Assembly: GCA_031259095.1 (NCBI GenBank)
Contig: JAIRLW010000554.1
Coordinates: 1 to 9,003 of the forward strand
DNA length: 9,003 bases
Direction: 5' to 3'
DNA from: Planctomycetaceae bacterium
Lineage (GTDB): Bacteria; Planctomycetota; Planctomycetia; Pirellulales; Thermoguttaceae
Every line of letters starts with the position of its first letter. Position 1 is the first letter of the stretch. A program made the translations under genes and the position numbers. The notes under the pieces were generated by a model. It was not told the DNA's origin and searched no databases. It saw only the letters and a program-made list of their open reading frames with translations. This document shows positions 1 through 6,287 of this stretch, one piece after another.

Positions 1-23
1 CCCCTTTCGGGGCTAATATAAAA
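1..23 (+). repeat. REP-like hairpin repeat, copy at left edge
   Basis: The window opens with CCCC-TTTC-GGGG followed by CTAATAT and an A-rich run. The reverse complement of the sequence near the right edge (8941-8958) reads GCCCCTATCGGGGCTAAT, so the two edges carry inverted copies of one short hairpin repeat. The left copy may be cut by the window start. It lies downstream of the chemoreceptor gene. Function is unknown; such elements commonly act as transcript-end hairpins or passive dispersed repeats. Confidence 0.5.
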
Positions 24-190
24 AATAAATATTCCACTGATATATTACAAAAACACCTAAAATTGCAGGAGAAGCGAACATCTAAAGCGGGTTTTTAAAA
101 GGAAAACGGTATCATAGCGATAGTTAGGGATTCGAGGGTTGTGTTGCAATATTATCCGATTGCGCCGCTAACCCCAAATCACCAATCACA

Positions 191-220
191 AAATTCCAAT
201 CACGCGCGTAATTGGAATTT
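191..220 (-). terminator. 30-nt palindrome across the chemoreceptor stop codon
   Basis: The arms AAATTCCAAT and ATTGGAATTT flank a centre that is itself self-complementary (CACGCGCGTA). The whole 30 nt forms one stem with a single G-U type mismatch. It covers the last codons and the TGA stop (200-202) of the chemoreceptor gene and is followed, in the gene's direction, by only a short T run (TTTTGTG). It could end or protect the transcript. The T-tract is weak for a classical Rho-independent terminator, so the role is inferred. Confidence 0.55.
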
Positions 221-2248
221 TGCAACGAGTTTTTGTAAGCTGCTTGCCATACCGCTCATTTCATGCGCGGCGCCGGCGGATTTTTCAGCGGCGTCTGAAT
301 TTTGTTGCGTTACGGAATCAATTTGTTGAAGACCGACCGTCACTTGTTCAACGCTTTGCGCTTGTTCATTGCTTGCGGCGGCAATTCCTGCAACTAAATC
401 GGTTGTTTGTTTAATTTGTTCGACAATAGCGTTGAGCATTTCCGAAGTGCGATCGGCAACTTCACCGCCGGTAAAAATTTCTTTTCCGCTGGTTGAAATC
501 AGGTCGGTTGTTTCTTTGGCCGCTTTCGCGCTTCGCGCCGCCAGATTCCGAACCTCTTCAGCCACCACCGCAAAACCTTTACCGTGAACTCCGGCACGCG
601 CGGCTTCAACCGCAGCATTCAACGCCAACAAATTGGTTTGAAACGCAATATCATCAATCACTTTAATAACACGTTGAATTTCATCGGAATTTTTTGTAAT
701 TCGTTCCATCGCGGCGGTCATTTCTCTCATCGCCTCTTGACCGTGTTCTGCTGCGCCGGATGCTTTTTGTGCGAGATCGCGGGCTTTGCCTGCACTTTGG
801 GCGTTTGTTTTGGTTTGGCTGCTGATTTCACTCATGGACGCGGTGATTTCCTCCAGCGACGCCGCCGATTCCTGAGCGCCGTTAGACAATGTTTGTGCCG
901 CGCCGGAAATTTCGCCAACTCCCGTTGAAAGTTGTTTAACGCTGTCGCGGATTTCATGTAACACGTTATTGACTTGTTCCAGCATTTTACCAAGATTCCT
1001 GTTCATGGTATCCAGCGCCCCTTTTTCCTGAATCCGGATACGCCAATCGCCGGACGCTAACGTATTGGCCATATTATCAATTGCTTTGTAATCGTTCAGG
1101 ACAAGATTGAGACCTCGAACCAAGTCGCCGACTTCATCGCTGCGATTGAGCAAATCCGGTTTGATTTCAATTGTCAAATCACCATCGCCGACAAGACGTT
1201 TCACCGCACTGAGCGCACGAAGCAATCCGGAGGAAATATTCCAACTTAATATCGTACTAATAACAATTCCGAACAGCAGCGCCAAGACGGAAACGCCGAG
1301 AATCATCCCAATGACCTTGTTTGTTGTTTTGTCGGCTGCGGTTTGAATTTCTTTTGTTTGGTCGATCAGTTGTTTTGCCATTCTTTCGGTTATTTGTTCC
1401 ATTTGTTCGCCGTATTGGGTTGTATCGAGCGTGGACTGTTTTTGAACGTTAATACAGTGCAGTACGACGTCGAGATGTTCTTTCCACTGTTGAATGGCGG
1501 TCATTGCCGTATTGATAACGTCAAGATGTTCTTTGACGAGCGGATTTGTTTTGATGTTTTCCATCTCGTGTAACAAATCTTTAATTCCTTTGTCGATATT
1601 TGTTTGAAATTCTGCTTTAATTTTAACGTCCGTTGCTTCCTGAAATTGATAAAACCACCGACGGACGTCCTGCATTTTCAAGACTGCCATATCAAAGAAT
1701 TGTTGTACATCCACCAATTCTTTGTGATAATATTTTTTGTTTTCGTTTTCAATGGTTGTTTTTTCGATGGACTTACTGATGGCGGTGTTGCATTCTTTGA
1801 GATTGCTGACCACAAAACGTCCGGCGTCGCTGAACACTTGAAATGTTTCCCGACGTTTTCGTTCTTCCTCATACCAGATCGTGTCGCTTTTAATAAATTC
1901 CGTATAAATTTTTTCGATGGCGATGAGGTCTTCACGGCTTTGCGGTTGTAACTGGTCACGAATGCGGTCGGCAACTTCTTTCATTTGGACGTCGTATTTT
2001 TGGCGTTCCTGCTCGTATTTCAAATTACGGGTGATATCGGCTTTTAATGTGGTAACGACAGCGTTGAGAACAAGTTGCTGCATCTGGAGAACATTGGACT
2101 GAAGTTCTTCTGTATTGAGAACTTCTTTCATATTGGCATTGCCGGTTTTCATTCCGAGCCATGAGGTTGCCGTAACAAGGAGCAATAAAACTAAAATGAT
2201 AATAAAACCTCCGCTCAATTTTGTTCCGATTTTGTATTTGTTTAACAT
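200..2248 (-). CDS. Methyl-accepting chemotaxis protein, transmembrane, large helical sensor domain
   Basis: Chemoreceptor of 682 residues that would signal ligand binding to CheA/CheW. Residues 12-32 form a first membrane helix. Residues 34-311 form a mostly helical, charged extracytoplasmic domain; its length fits a long or double helical-bundle sensor, but the ligand is unknown. Residues 312-334 form the second membrane helix. A HAMP domain (about 332-388, with SDEVGDL at 370-376) is followed by a second, degenerate HAMP-like stretch (about 388-434). The cytoplasmic signalling domain covers 435-682, with the invariant hairpin tip [20 protein letters not shown] at 534-553, then [19 protein letters not shown]. 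Glu/Gln-rich segments such as [11 protein letters not shown] (459-469) and [11 protein letters not shown] (627-637) are likely methylation regions. It ends KFQLRA, without the NWETF-type CheR/CheB docking pentapeptide. The start ATG has AGGA 10 nt upstream. It is a single gene, with no che operon beside it. Confidence 0.97.
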   Translation of the reverse strand: MLNKYKIGTKLSGGFIIILVLLLLVTATSWLGMKTGNANMKEVLNTEELQSNVLQMQQLVLNAVVTTLKADITRNLKYEQERQKYDVQMKEVADRIRDQLQPQSREDLIAIEKIYTEFIKSDTIWYEEERKRRETFQVFSDAGRFVVSNLKECNTAISKSIEKTTIENENKKYYHKELVDVQQFFDMAVLKMQDVRRWFYQFQEATDVKIKAEFQTNIDKGIKDLLHEMENIKTNPLVKEHLDVINTAMTAIQQWKEHLDVVLHCINVQKQSTLDTTQYGEQMEQITERMAKQLIDQTKEIQTAADKTTNKVIGMILGVSVLALLFGIVISTILSWNISSGLLRALSAVKRLVGDGDLTIEIKPDLLNRSDEVGDLVRGLNLVLNDYKAIDNMANTLASGDWRIRIQEKGALDTMNRNLGKMLEQVNNVLHEIRDSVKQLSTGVGEISGAAQTLSNGAQESAASLEEITASMSEISSQTKTNAQSAGKARDLAQKASGAAEHGQEAMREMTAAMERITKNSDEIQRVIKVIDDIAFQTNLLALNAAVEAARAGVHGKGFAVVAEEVRNLAARSAKAAKETTDLISTSGKEIFTGGEVADRTSEMLNAIVEQIKQTTDLVAGIAAASNEQAQSVEQVTVGLQQIDSVTQQNSDAAEKSAGAAHEMSGMASSLQKLVAKFQLRA

Positions 2249-2290
2249 GCCGACAAATTCCTATATGGATTAGAGATTGATTGTAGATAC

Positions 2291-2306
2291 TTTGAACGGT
2301 TTCAAA
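2291..2306. promoter_or_regulatory. Small inverted repeat upstream of the chemoreceptor gene
   Basis: TTTGAA-CGGT-TTCAAA is a perfect 6-bp inverted repeat with a 4-bp spacer, lying 42-58 bp upstream of the chemoreceptor start. Its size and place fit an operator for a dimeric regulator, but no regulator is known and I cannot place a convincing -10/-35 pair around it. A chance AT-rich palindrome is possible. Confidence 0.25.
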
Positions 2307-2323
2307 TGACCTTTTTTCATTTT

Positions 2324-2352
2324 CCCTTGTCCCGTAAGGGGCAACACTTTAT
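2324..2352 (+). repeat. REP-like hairpin repeat (GTCC...GGG...ACACTT type)
   Basis: GTCCCGTAAGGGGCAACACTTTAT forms a small stem (GTCCC with GGGGC, or alternatively CCCTT with AAGGG). It aligns with CGTCCTGCAAGGACGACACTTAT at 6138-6160, sharing the GTCC-G-AAGG core and the ACACTT tail, and with the inverted copy at 6192-6212. It is therefore a member of a dispersed repeat family seen at least three times in this window. It sits between the chemoreceptor promoter region and the inverted-repeat element at 2358. Confidence 0.6.
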
Positions 2353-2357
2353 ATTAA

Positions 2358-2456
2358 GGCAACTTCTAAAAACTCGTCAAAAAATTATTTTAATCAATCG
2401 ATATCAGTCGATTTTAGTTGACTTTAGTCGAAAAAAATGAGTTTTTAGAAGTTCCC
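2358..2456. mobile_element. 99-bp MITE-like element with 18-bp terminal inverted repeats
   Basis: The left end GGCAACTTCTAAAAACTC (2358-2375) and the reverse complement of the right end (2439-2456, GGGAACTTCTAAAAACTC) match at 17 of 18 positions. The interior has no coding capacity and contains a phased decamer array (2391-2430). The same terminal motif recurs at 2741, 2858, 6888, 7016 and 7178, so this is a family rather than a chance palindrome. No clear target-site duplication is visible (TTAA on the left, TCAA on the right). It is probably a non-autonomous transposon relic or an intergenic repeat able to fold into one long hairpin; no transposase lies in the window. Confidence 0.6.
2391..2430 (+). 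repeat. Phased array of four degenerate decamers
   Basis: Four adjacent 10-bp units read TAATCAATCG, ATATCAGTCG, ATTTTAGTTG and ACTTTAGTCG, giving a rough consensus A-N-T-T-N-A-R-T-Y-G. The period equals about one DNA helical turn. The array lies 143-182 bp upstream of the chemoreceptor start and points away from that gene. Arrays of the same period and size occur at 2801-2840 (opposite strand) and 8851-8890. This one also lies inside the element at 2358-2456. Confidence 0.5.
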
Positions 2457-2740
2457 TCAATCGTAAGCTTTAGCCTACGGGTGATTTTGTTCGACTCAAC
2501 TACCGGAATTTTTAGAGAGTATCATAGAAAGGTCAAGGAATTTCCGAAAACTCAAATAGTTTTCCTTATATTTTGACTAAAATTTTATTTAATACGGACA
2601 CTTTGGCACGTAAAAAAATTTATTGTTTAAAATTCTTTCAATTATTTCCTATCAAGGGGATTGAAAATTACACAAAAATAGAGAAAATAATATCGTTTTC
2701 TGCTTTTGAAATTGCCGGAAACATTTTTGGGAAAACGATT
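2457..2740. other. Non-coding AT-rich stretch with small hairpins
   Basis: No plausible gene is seen here on either strand. Visible structures are: CGTAAGC-TTTA-GCCTACG at 2462-2479 (7-bp stem, one mismatch); GAAAACT-CAAAT-AGTTTTC at 2546-2564 (perfect 7-bp stem), nested inside GTCAA (2532-2536) and TTGAC (2573-2577); a lone element end-like motif at 2505-2520 (reverse complement ACTCTCTAAAAATTCC); and TTTCAAT...ATTGAAA at 2636-2666. The rest is featureless to my reading. The promoter of the downstream kinase gene could lie at its right-hand side or in the following element. Confidence 0.5.
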
Positions 2741-2858
2741 GGGAACCTCTAAGACTTTTTTGAAAAGACTTTTTGCCAAATTGCCAAAAATAAATTATTT
2801 CAAATTCCAGCGACTGAAATTGACCGAATTTGAATAGAATTAATTTTTAGAGATTCGC
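2741..2858. mobile_element. 118-bp MITE-like element upstream of the hybrid kinase
   Basis: The left end GGGAACCTCTAAGA (2741-2754) pairs with the right end (2845-2858, reverse complement GCGAATCTCTAAAA) at 11 of 14 positions. The ends match the family seen at 2358-2456 and 7016-7178. Inside are a short direct repeat (AAGACTTTTT twice, 2751-2775), the 16-mer TTGCCAAAAATAAATT (2781-2796), which is repeated exactly at 6909-6924, and a phased decamer array on the minus strand (2801-2840). Its right end is 44 bp before the kinase start codon, so the element probably contains or borders that promoter. Confidence 0.45.
2801..2840 (-). repeat. Phased array of four degenerate decamers upstream of the kinase
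   Basis: Read on the minus strand, the units are ATTCTATTCA, AATTCGGTCA, ATTTCAGTCG and CTGGAATTTG. They align unit by unit with the array at 8851-8890 (third units ATTTCAGTCG and ATTTCAATCG; fourth units CTGGAATTTG and ACTGAAATTG). The array ends 62 bp upstream of the kinase ATG. AATT-type tracts recur every 10 bp, a pattern expected to bend DNA. Confidence 0.45.
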
Positions 2859-2902
2859 AATGGTTTGTTTCGCTGTACAATAGTTAATATTGAGTCTGTT
2901 TT

Positions 2903-4723
2903 ATGAATATTCCGATTTCTAGTTTATTCGGTTTAATTTTTCAATGGGATATTGTAGCCATTCTATTGCCGGCGGTGTTGGGAATGACCGTGATCACGGT
3001 TTGGCTTTGGCGAAAACAATATCGTTTTACTCCATTGATTGGAATTTGGTTGTTGTTCCTGCTTATCCTGTCCATTGGAATTGGGCAAGTTTACATCCAA
3101 GAACCTTTTTGCCCTGTGACCGAGAAAGATATGTTGATCGATAAAACCGATTCGTTTGCTCCCGCAACAGAAATATCGGAATATTCGGAGTTTGCTGAAA
3201 TGGCGGCTGTTCGCGCTGATCAATGGAACCAAATGATGCGGTCAATCCGTTGGGGGGCGTTGTTTTCCCTGATTTTACTCCTCGTTCTTTATCTGACGGC
3301 AATTTATTTTATTGCCGCTTTACATCACTCCGTTAAACGTCTCACGGAAACCAATCGTGAATTGGTTAACGCCAAAAAATCAGCCGATGCTGTTGCCAAA
3401 GTTAAAAAAGATTTTCTGGTCAATATGAACCACAACATTCGTACTCCCATGAATGCGATTATCGGATTTACCGATATTTTCATGCAACGTGCATTGCAAA
3501 GCGGTTATGTTGAGGAATGGGAAGGGTTTAAAGGAATTTTGGAAATCATTCAAAAAAGCAGTTCCGATTTATTAACGATTATCAACGATTTTCTTGATTT
3601 TTCACAAATCGAAGCCAATTTGCTTCAAATCGAATCGATTCCCATGTCCGTCAAACAAGCGCTTGATGAAATCGAGAAGTTGGAAATGCCTAAAGCAACC
3701 GAGAAAGACTTGAAATTCTTGATTCGGTACAACGAACCGATTCCTGAATTGATTTTGGGCGATCCGGTTCGGTTGCGGCAAGTTCTCCTCAATCTGATCG
3801 ACAACGCTATCAAATTCACGTCAAAAGGAAAAATAGAAATTCATTGTGAAAGTGAAATGTTCCGCAATCACGATTCGGAATCTCCGAACAAAGCCCATAC
3901 AATAAAACTCAACGGACGTCAAACTTATCCTGAAGCAACAATATTGAAAATCAGTGTTTTGGACACCGGTATCGGGATTTCGCCTGAACAGATGGAATAT
4001 CTTTTCCAACCTTTTGCGGTAGATCATTATTTAACGCATGAAGTTGGCGGAACAGGTTTAGGGTTAAGTATTGCCAAACGTCTGGCGCAATTGATGGACG
4101 GTAATATTACGGTGAAAAGCGAACCGAATGTCGGTAGTGTTTTCACTCTGATGCTGCATGTTTATTTACCGTCGAAAGAAGAATCGTCAACTTTTACGGA
4201 AAAACACCGCAACAAATCCGATGAGGATTTGTGTTCCGAATCGGAACCGGAATCGGATGTTTCTGAACGGGGCGATGCTGTTGCGTCGGGCGAGGAATCG
4301 GAGATGTTGCCGCAACAGCCGCTGAAAAATGTACGGATTCTTCTTGTGGAAGACATGCTTATCAATCAACTGGTGATTTCAACGCAACTCCGCAATGCCG
4401 GCGCCAACGTTGAAATTGCCGATAACGGAGAATTAGGAATACAAAAAATAACCCAAGATACAGACAATGGTCTTTTTTTTGATGTTATTCTGATGGATAT
4501 GCAGATGCCGGTGAAGGACGGTTACGAAGCAACCGCCCAACTCCGCGCGCAAGGCTATAATCGTCCGATTATTGCCGTTACCGCGCATGCCCTTACCGGC
4601 GACCGTGAAAAAACAATCGAAGCCGGCTGCGATGACTACATTTCCAAACCGGTTGAAAGAAAAGTATTAATTGAGACGGTCAAAAAATATCTGAAATCAA
4701 AAAGATATACTTTTCATGCTTAA
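2903..4723 (+). CDS. Membrane-bound hybrid sensor histidine kinase with C-terminal receiver domain
   Basis: A 606-residue two-component hybrid kinase that should autophosphorylate on His177 and pass phosphate to its own Asp532, then probably to an HPt protein not found here. Three membrane helices are visible (about 15-36, 42-63 and 116-138), with a roughly 50-residue extracytoplasmic loop (64-115) between the second and third; no PAS or HAMP domain is evident. The HisKA domain has the H-box FLVNMNHNIRTPMN (171-184). The ATPase domain has the N-box (N297, N301), G1 DTGIG (354-358), F-box LFQPF (367-371) and G2 GGTGLGLS (382-389). An acidic Ser/Glu-rich linker (425-473) leads to the receiver: E483/D484, phospho-acceptor D532 in LMDMQMP, T560 and K582. 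The residue after the phospho-His is Asn178 rather than the usual Glu/Asp. No strong ribosome site precedes the ATG. The input signal is unknown. Confidence 0.97.
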   Translation: MNIPISSLFGLIFQWDIVAILLPAVLGMTVITVWLWRKQYRFTPLIGIWLLFLLILSIGIGQVYIQEPFCPVTEKDMLIDKTDSFAPATEISEYSEFAEMAAVRADQWNQMMRSIRWGALFSLILLLVLYLTAIYFIAALHHSVKRLTETNRELVNAKKSADAVAKVKKDFLVNMNHNIRTPMNAIIGFTDIFMQRALQSGYVEEWEGFKGILEIIQKSSSDLLTIINDFLDFSQIEANLLQIESIPMSVKQALDEIEKLEMPKATEKDLKFLIRYNEPIPELILGDPVRLRQVLLNLIDNAIKFTSKGKIEIHCESEMFRNHDSESPNKAHTIKLNGRQTYPEATILKISVLDTGIGISPEQMEYLFQPFAVDHYLTHEVGGTGLGLSIAKRLAQLMDGNITVKSEPNVGSVFTLMLHVYLPSKEESSTFTEKHRNKSDEDLCSESEPESDVSERGDAVASGEESEMLPQQPLKNVRILLVEDMLINQLVISTQLRNAGANVEIADNGELGIQKITQDTDNGLFFDVILMDMQMPVKDGYEATAQLRAQGYNRPIIAVTAHALTGDREKTIEAGCDDYISKPVERKVLIETVKKYLKSKRYTFHA

Positions 4724-4760
4724 CAACAGCCTATGATTTATGCGAATTATCGGGCGTAGG

Positions 4761-4808
4761 CGATCTTAAAATAGACGATCTTAAGGTGGGCAACCTTTCG
4801 GCGAAAAT
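4761..4808. repeat. Short direct repeat and hairpins between convergent genes
   Basis: CGATCTTAA occurs at 4761-4769 and 4776-4784. It is followed by AAGGT-GGGCA-ACCTT (4783-4797, 5-bp stem) and then TTTC-GGC-GAAA (4797-4807). The sequence CCTTTCGGCGAAAA resembles CCTTCGGCGAAA in the hairpin at 8350-8380 between the other convergent pair. It lies between the ends of the kinase and EF-hand genes, where a transcript end is expected, but the stems are short and no long T run follows, so a terminator role is only possible. Confidence 0.35.
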
Positions 4809-4865
4809 TACTTGGCTGCACCGCTACTGACTGAATCATTACGTATATTCACTGTTAATCATAAA

Positions 4866-5876
4866 CTATTCACGGACTTCGTCGGGAGTGATAAAGCCGT
4901 CACCGTTTTTGTCCAGATGTCCAAATAGTCTCAATGACGGAATTGAAAGCGTCGGGGCAAATTCTTTTAACGAAACTTGACCATCACCGTCAAGATCACG
5001 AAGTAAAAACCAAACCGGAACGCCGCGAAGTAAATCCAACGGCGTATTGTATTTTCTGAGCGCAGGCATCAACCGATTCGCTATAATTTCCGCATAAACC
5101 GCATCATCTATCGGAGTCTCATCCGCCTTCATCGCTTCTTCCGTAAGATCAGGCGTTACAGGATCGACGTTTGACTGATTCGCGTCTGTCTGATTAACGT
5201 TTTGATTAATGTTCACCTTTTGATTAACGTTCGTTTTTTCAGAATCCGCCGGAACTGGTTGAGCAGGAATCGGTGAAAACGGTTTGAATATCTGGAATTG
5301 CGAAGAAATCGGTTTCGGTTGAAAATATCGTTCAACCGGTTGAGGATGATGAATAGTACGCCCTTCTCCATAAATCGCAATAAAACGAATTAACTCTGTC
5401 TCCGTAATCGCACGGTCGCCGTCAAGATCAATTGCCTGCGGCGCACCTCCTAACTTTTTCCATTCCGCTTCCTGAAGAATACCATCCATGTTACCGTCAT
5501 AATGTTGCATCAATTTCATTGCGTAACGAATTACTTTGCCGGGAACCGGCGGAGCCATCGTGTTGCGTTCCAACAGATCGGGAATATTTTCGTTGTCTGT
5601 TGCCGGCATGGAACGTTTAATCTCCCATATCGCCGGAACTGTTCCGCCCAACATCATACTTGCCGCGTCAGGAACCACAGGATTTTCCGCCGAAACGCTT
5701 GCCTTCGCCGCATCTTCCTTTTCCATAACGTTTAACGAATCAGACGGTAAAGAATTTGCCGGTTGCGACGGCAATGATTTCGGTAACGTTGACGGTTGCG
5801 GTTCTTCCGCCGTAACAAAAAAAGATAACACCGCGCAAAAAAACAAGACGGAAAAAAACAGAATAATCTTTTTCAT
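4866..5876 (-). CDS. Secreted or periplasmic protein with four EF-hand calcium-binding loops
   Basis: The protein has 336 residues. It starts with a clear signal peptide: MKK, then a hydrophobic core (4-21) and a likely cleavage site after FVTA (residue 23). Residues 24-100 are Pro/Ser-rich and low in complexity. Two EF-hand pairs follow. Loop 1 is D127-x-N129-x-D131-G...E138, loop 2 D150-x-D152-x-D154...E161, loop 3 D294-x-D296-x-D298-G...E305 and loop 4 D322-x-N324-x-D326-G...E333. All keep the Ca2+-ligating positions 1, 3, 5 and 12; loop 2 lacks the usual Gly at position 6. The pairs are joined by a linker containing an Asn/Gln/Val-rich repetitive segment (215-237, built on VNQ/NVNQ units). 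It should bind Ca2+ outside the cytoplasm. No enzymatic domain is seen and the function is unknown. Secreted EF-hand proteins of this kind are frequent in planctomycetes. The start codon lies in a 20-bp tandem duplication (5857-5896), whose upstream copy supplies AAGGA. Confidence 0.9.
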   Translation of the reverse strand: MKKIILFFSVLFFCAVLSFFVTAEEPQPSTLPKSLPSQPANSLPSDSLNVMEKEDAAKASVSAENPVVPDAASMMLGGTVPAIWEIKRSMPATDNENIPDLLERNTMAPPVPGKVIRYAMKLMQHYDGNMDGILQEAEWKKLGGAPQAIDLDGDRAITETELIRFIAIYGEGRTIHHPQPVERYFQPKPISSQFQIFKPFSPIPAQPVPADSEKTNVNQKVNINQNVNQTDANQSNVDPVTPDLTEEAMKADETPIDDAVYAEIIANRLMPALRKYNTPLDLLRGVPVWFLLRDLDGDGQVSLKEFAPTLSIPSLRLFGHLDKNGDGFITPDEVRE

Positions 5877-5896
5877 AACAGAATAATCCTTTTCAT
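5857..5896 (-). repeat. 20-bp tandem duplication over the EF-hand gene start, with 7-codon leader ORF
   Basis: Two adjacent 20-bp copies (5857-5876 and 5877-5896) differ at one base. On the minus strand each begins ATGAAAA(A/G)GATTATTC. The downstream copy holds the real start; the upstream copy holds an ATG in another frame. That upstream ORF (5896-5873) would encode MKRIILL and stop at TGA, overlapping the real start in TTATGA. The upstream copy also carries AAGGA 10 nt before the real ATG, the best ribosome site for this gene. Translational coupling is possible; whether the leader is translated is not known. Confidence 0.6.
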
Positions 5897-5933
5897 CTCA
5901 TTGTTTATTTTTATTAATCTCAGAATACACGGA

Positions 5934-5978
5934 AAAAAATAATCCGCAGATTACGCCGATTTTCACAGATTATTTTTT
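5934..5978. repeat. 11-bp inverted repeat around GATTACGCCGATTTTCACAG
   Basis: AAAAAATAATC (5934-5944) and GATTATTTTTT (5968-5978) are perfect inverted repeats enclosing 23 bp of the form CGCAGATTACGCCGATTTTCACA. Similar CAGATTACGC...CACAGATTA sentences are a known type of short dispersed intergenic repeat in several bacterial groups (from memory, not checked). The stem followed by T6 could also act as a transcript end, though no gene ends towards it. Confidence 0.4.
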
Positions 5979-6137
5979 GGGGAGTACGACACAACAAAAC
6001 AGACAATTTATTAAAAAATATACTTATGACACTTTAAAATTTGGTTTTATTTTTATAATGAAAACGAGATTGGCAGAAGATGCAACAGTAACTATGTCTT
6101 TTCGAGTTGATCATTTTCAAGTGTCAATCAATATTCC

Positions 6138-6212
6138 CGTCCTGCAAGGACGACACTTATTGCTTGTATTGATATTATATCCAGTTCAAAAAAGTGTCGT
6201 CCCTAGCGGGAC
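6138..6212. repeat. Head-to-head pair of REP-like hairpins
   Basis: The left unit is CGTCCT-GCA-AGGACG (6138-6152, 6-bp stem) followed by ACACTT. The right unit is AAGTGTC then GTCCC-TAGC-GGGAC (6199-6212, 5-bp stem). The two are inverted copies sharing an exact 11-bp arm (GGACGACACTT at 6148-6158, AAGTGTCGTCC at 6192-6202). A third, direct copy lies at 2324-2352. The paired layout resembles the BIME arrangement of enterobacterial REP sequences. It sits between the cheX transcript end and the EF-hand promoter. Confidence 0.6.
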
Positions 6213-6254
6213 AAAAATACAAATATTTTTATCATTGCAATAATTAAAACATGA

Positions 6255-6272
6255 TCATCATGATTATGATGA
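6255..6272 (-). terminator. Possible cheX terminator hairpin
   Basis: TCATCAT-GATT-ATGATGA is a perfect 7-bp stem with a 4-nt loop, starting 15 nt past the cheX stop codon. In the gene's direction it is followed by TCATG and TTTTAATTATT. The stem is AT-rich and the T run is short and displaced, so termination is plausible but weakly supported. Confidence 0.3.
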
Positions 6273-6287
6273 CCACCGAAAGTATCA

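Larger units (their letters stand above)
5897..6254. other. Intergenic region upstream of the EF-hand gene, repeats only
   Basis: No credible gene is seen. It should hold the EF-hand promoter at its left side. It contains the AT-rich inverted repeat at 5934-5978 and the paired REP-like hairpins at 6138-6212. An open frame at 5977-6243 (+) exists, but half of it is the repeat DNA itself and its translation shows no domain, so I do not call it. Between 5980 and 6115 nothing stands out. Confidence 0.5.

Noticed and set aside
1..199. Possible gene or RNA at the left edge
   Set aside because: The stretch holds only a hairpin repeat and unstructured sequence; a 62-codon frame at 141-329 runs into the chemoreceptor antisense and has no support.
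584..628. Val in place of Glu in the chemoreceptor tip (AGVHGKG for AGEHGKG)
   Set aside because: From memory, AGVHGKG/AGVHGRG tips occur in many functional receptors of other bacteria, so it is not evidence of a defect.
584..928. Long plus-strand frames opposite the chemoreceptor (for example 584-928 and 1604-1951)
   Set aside because: They are antisense shadows of a gene with full-length family match and show no domain of their own.
2636..2666. TTTCAAT...ATTGAAA motif resembling a CRISPR repeat
   Set aside because: Only one copy is present, with no spacer-repeat periodicity and no cas genes. It is best read as a chance inverted repeat in AT-rich DNA.
5977..6243. 88-codon open frame on the plus strand
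   Set aside because: About half of it is REP-like hairpin DNA, it has no ribosome site or recognisable domain, and the gap is otherwise non-coding. Treated as a chance frame.
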